A stretch of DNA of 33,637 nt from Comamonadaceae bacterium CG12_big_fil_rev_8_21_14_0_65_59_15 (GTDB taxonomy: Bacteria > Pseudomonadota > Gammaproteobacteria > Burkholderiales > Burkholderiaceae_C). Location: contig PCUV01000047.1 of the NCBI GenBank assembly GCA_002786915.1, positions 1 to 33,637 of the forward strand, read 5' to 3'. The notes beneath the pieces are model-generated. The model had not been told where the DNA came from. It worked only from the letters and a program-made list of their open reading frames with translations, and made no database searches. A program made the translations under genes and the position numbers. Below, piece after piece: positions 31,483 through 33,637 of this stretch (positions within the stretch are counted from its first letter, which is position 1; each line of letters opens with the position of its first letter).

Positions 31483-33033
31483 ATGAAGCGCAAAAAGTTG
31501 CCCATTGGCATCCAGACCTTCGCCAAGATGCGTGAGGCGGACTACTACTACGTGGACAAGACCGGTTTTGCCGTGGATTTGGTGGATGGCGGCTCGCATT
31601 ACTTTCTGTCGCGCCCGCGCCGCTTTGGCAAAAGCCTGTTTCTGGACACCCTGAAAGAGCTGTTTGAAGGCAACGCGCCGCTGTTCAAGGGACTGGCAGC
31701 AGAACAGCGCTGGAACTGGGCCGTCAAATACCCGGTGCTGCGCATCAGCTTTGGCGGCGGCGTGCTGGGCTCGGTGGCGGATTTGAACCAGAGCTTGCAC
31801 CAGCAATTGACTACCTTGGAGCAGCAATACCAGTTGCCCGCGCAATACCCGGACCACCGCAGCCGCTTCAAAGACCTGATTGCCCGCATCACCCAAGCCA
31901 GCGGCCAGCGTGTGGTGATTCTGGTCGATGAATACGACAAACCCATACTGGACCGCATTGAAGACCCGGCCATTGCGCTGCAAATCCGCGAGGCACTGAA
32001 AGACTTTTATTCGGTCATCAAGGACAGCGACGCCTACGTCAAGTTTGCCTTTTTGACCGGCGTGTCCAAATTTTCAAAAGTCAGCTTGTTTTCTGGGCTG
32101 AACAACCTCAAAGACATCACACTCGACGCACGCTACAGCGCCATTTGTGGTTACACCGAAGCCGATGTTGACAGCGTATTTGCCGCTGAACTGCCGGGGC
32201 TGGATCGGGCGCAAATCCGCCAGTGGTACAACGGCTACAACTGGCTGGGCACGCCGGTGTATAACCCGTTTGACCTGCTGCTGTTGTTTGACAAACGACA
32301 GTTTCAGCCGTTCTGGTTTGAAACGGGTACCCCCACGTTTTTGCTCAAGCTGCTCACCCAGCGCCAGCAATTTGTGCCCGACCTGGAGCGCATCATGGCG
32401 CCAGAAGCGCTGCTGGCTACGTTTGACGTGGACAACATCCCCACCGAAGCGTTGATGTTCCAGGCCGGTTACCTGACCATTGAAAGCGCGCGCATGATTC
32501 CCGGGCGGCTAGAGCTGACGCTGCGCTACCCCAACCAGGAGGTGCGCGCCAGCCTACACGACAGCCTGCTGCAAGAGCTTAGCGGCAACCGCTCCGTGCC
32601 AGGTCGCCAGATCAGCCGTCTGTACGATTTGCTGGTAGCTAATGACCTGAGCGGCCTGCAAGCCCTGATCACCGCCTTTTTTGCCAGCATCCCCACCGAC
32701 TGGTACCGCAACAACCCCATTGCCCAATATGAAGGTTACTACGCCAGCGTGTTCTACAGCTACTTTGCCGCACTGGGCCTGGACATCACGGTCGAAGACA
32801 GCAGCAACCAGGGGCGTCTGGACATGGCGGTGCGCTTCAATGGCCACATTTACCTGTTTGAATTCAAGGTGGTGGAGCTGGTGCCCGAGGGCAAAGCGCT
32901 GGCGCAGCTCAAAGCCAAAAACTACGCGGCCAAGTATCTGGCCAGCGGCGAGCCGATCGACCTGATCGGCGTGGAATTCAGCAAAGAGGCGCGCAACGTG
33001 GTGGCGTTTGAGGTGCAGCGGGTCAACCCGTAA
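31483..33033 (+). CDS. AAA-ATPase-like protein with PD-(D/E)XK nuclease domain
   Basis: 516-aa protein of the AAA-ATPase-like/DUF1703 group. N-terminal IGIQTFAKMREADYYYVDKT and RPRRFGKSLFLDTLKELF (Walker A GKS near residue 49), Walker B VVILVDEYDKPIL near 145; C-terminal QGRLDMAVRFNGHIYLFEFKVVE (from about residue 444) has the D and ExK of a PD-(D/E)XK nuclease fold. These genes are scattered, often multicopy, and of unknown role; some authors suspect a mobile or defence function. It sits between the pseudopilin genes and gspE with 111 bp before it, and looks like an insertion into the cluster. Confidence 0.85.
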   Translation: MKRKKLPIGIQTFAKMREADYYYVDKTGFAVDLVDGGSHYFLSRPRRFGKSLFLDTLKELFEGNAPLFKGLAAEQRWNWAVKYPVLRISFGGGVLGSVADLNQSLHQQLTTLEQQYQLPAQYPDHRSRFKDLIARITQASGQRVVILVDEYDKPILDRIEDPAIALQIREALKDFYSVIKDSDAYVKFAFLTGVSKFSKVSLFSGLNNLKDITLDARYSAICGYTEADVDSVFAAELPGLDRAQIRQWYNGYNWLGTPVYNPFDLLLLFDKRQFQPFWFETGTPTFLLKLLTQRQQFVPDLERIMAPEALLATFDVDNIPTEALMFQAGYLTIESARMIPGRLELTLRYPNQEVRASLHDSLLQELSGNRSVPGRQISRLYDLLVANDLSGLQALITAFFASIPTDWYRNNPIAQYEGYYASVFYSYFAALGLDITVEDSSNQGRLDMAVRFNGHIYLFEFKVVELVPEGKALAQLKAKNYAAKYLASGEPIDLIGVEFSKEARNVVAFEVQRVNP

Positions 33034-33067
33034 ACCCGGGCACATGCAAGCATAAGACAATCCCGTC

Positions 33068-33637
33068 ATGATCGATTCCAGCATCGTGCGCCAAGCATGG
33101 CAACTTGCCCACCGGGAGTCCCGCACACTGGACGCCGTGTTGGCTGCGCAATTGAGCTTGGGTAGCGCGGATGTATTGCTGCAACTCGGTCAAGCATTTC
33201 GCTACCCCATTTGCCACTTGGCGGTCGATACCAGCCTGAGCCCCGACCTGGCCACCTTGAACCTGCCCGACTGCTGCCGCCTGTCGGCGCTGGTGGTGAC
33301 GCGCCAAGGCCAGCGCGTGCTGCTGCTGGCCAACCCCACCGATGAAGCCCTTCAGCGCTGGGCCGATGCCAAAGGCATTGCGGTGGATGCGCGCGAGCTG
33401 GTGCTGGAATCTGAATTGCTGGACCTGCTGGCGCGCCTGGAGGCCGCCACCTCCGCCCTGCCGGGCATTCTGGACCACGGTTTTACCGAGGCCGCGCGCC
33501 AGTCGGGCGTAGAAGAAATATCGTTGGCGCGCATCGACGAAACCACCAGCCCGGTGGTGCGCCTGATCAACTCCACGCTGTTTGACGCCATGGGCGCGGG
33601 CGCCTCAGACATCCACCTGGAAGCCGCCGCCAGCGGC
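33068..33637 (+). CDS. gspE: Type II secretion ATPase GspE, 5' part
   Basis: First 190 codons of a GspE/PilB-family ATPase, open to the right edge. The start MIDSSIVRQAWQLAHRE opens a short N1 (GspE-N/MshEN-like) domain; residues about 165-187 (ETTSPVVRLINSTLF, then GAGASDIHLEA) are the characteristic entry to the N2 domain (P-V-L-N ... ASDIH-E). The Walker motifs lie beyond the window. It would power pseudopilus assembly through GspF. The ATG at 33068 is 34 bp after the AAA-ATPase gene, so despite that insertion it may still be transcribed with the cluster. Confidence 0.9.
   Translation, partial: MIDSSIVRQAWQLAHRESRTLDAVLAAQLSLGSADVLLQLGQAFRYPICHLAVDTSLSPDLATLNLPDCCRLSALVVTRQGQRVLLLANPTDEALQRWADAKGIAVDARELVLESELLDLLARLEAATSALPGILDHGFTEAARQSGVEEISLARIDETTSPVVRLINSTLFDAMGAGASDIHLEAAASG

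Overview
The window looks like a chromosomal segment of a betaproteobacterium, most likely a member of the Comamonadaceae (Rhodoferax/Hydrogenophaga-like). The base composition is high in G+C, the hydrogenase genes match the knallgas-type hox set, DUF3567 and GreB sit side by side, and there is a small dispersed repeat of a kind I associate with that family. The family assignment is inference. I saw no rRNA or tRNA gene, CRISPR array, transposase or prophage gene.

Region 1 (1-4988, + strand) is the end of a soluble NAD-reducing hydrogenase operon: hoxF (3' part only), hoxU, hoxY, hoxH, then a VapBC-type toxin-antitoxin pair, then the maturation protease gene hoxW. The toxin and hoxW overlap by four bases, so the toxin-antitoxin pair is built into the operon. 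Region 2 (5013-11528) holds ordinary genes: a PaaG-like enoyl-CoA isomerase, Xaa-Pro aminopeptidase and a MurU-like nucleotidyltransferase on the - strand; a small exported protein and an SPFH-SHOCT protein on +; a CIA30-domain protein on -; greB and a DUF3567 protein on +. Region 3 (11529-19987) is a hydrogen-sensing and maturation module. An inverted-repeat element of about 155 bp comes first, followed by hoxV (hupK-like), hoxB, hoxC and hoxJ on +, converging on hoxX-hoxA on -. HoxBC senses H2, HoxJ is its kinase, HoxA is the NtrC-type regulator, and HoxX probably makes the active-site CO ligand. The targets presumably include the operon in region 1.

Region 4 (20116-20542) is a graveyard of gene fragments, including the first residues of a UrtA-like binding protein. 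Region 5 (20543-33637) is the least familiar part, a type II-secretion-like locus. On - are a 779-aa exported protein and a 375-aa probable outer-membrane barrel. Divergently on +, a 1291-aa exported Asp-box protein overlaps gspG, which overlaps gspF. These are followed by three more pseudopilins, an AAA-ATPase/PD-(D/E)XK gene and the start of gspE, which runs off the window. The 779-aa and 1291-aa proteins share a two-part module (W-N-L ... VWKW ... F-APS ... GFWVN), at the N-terminus of one and the C-terminus of the other. I do not recognise this module as a named domain. I infer a dedicated secretion machine with its own surface cargo, and this is the best candidate for an undescribed system in the window.
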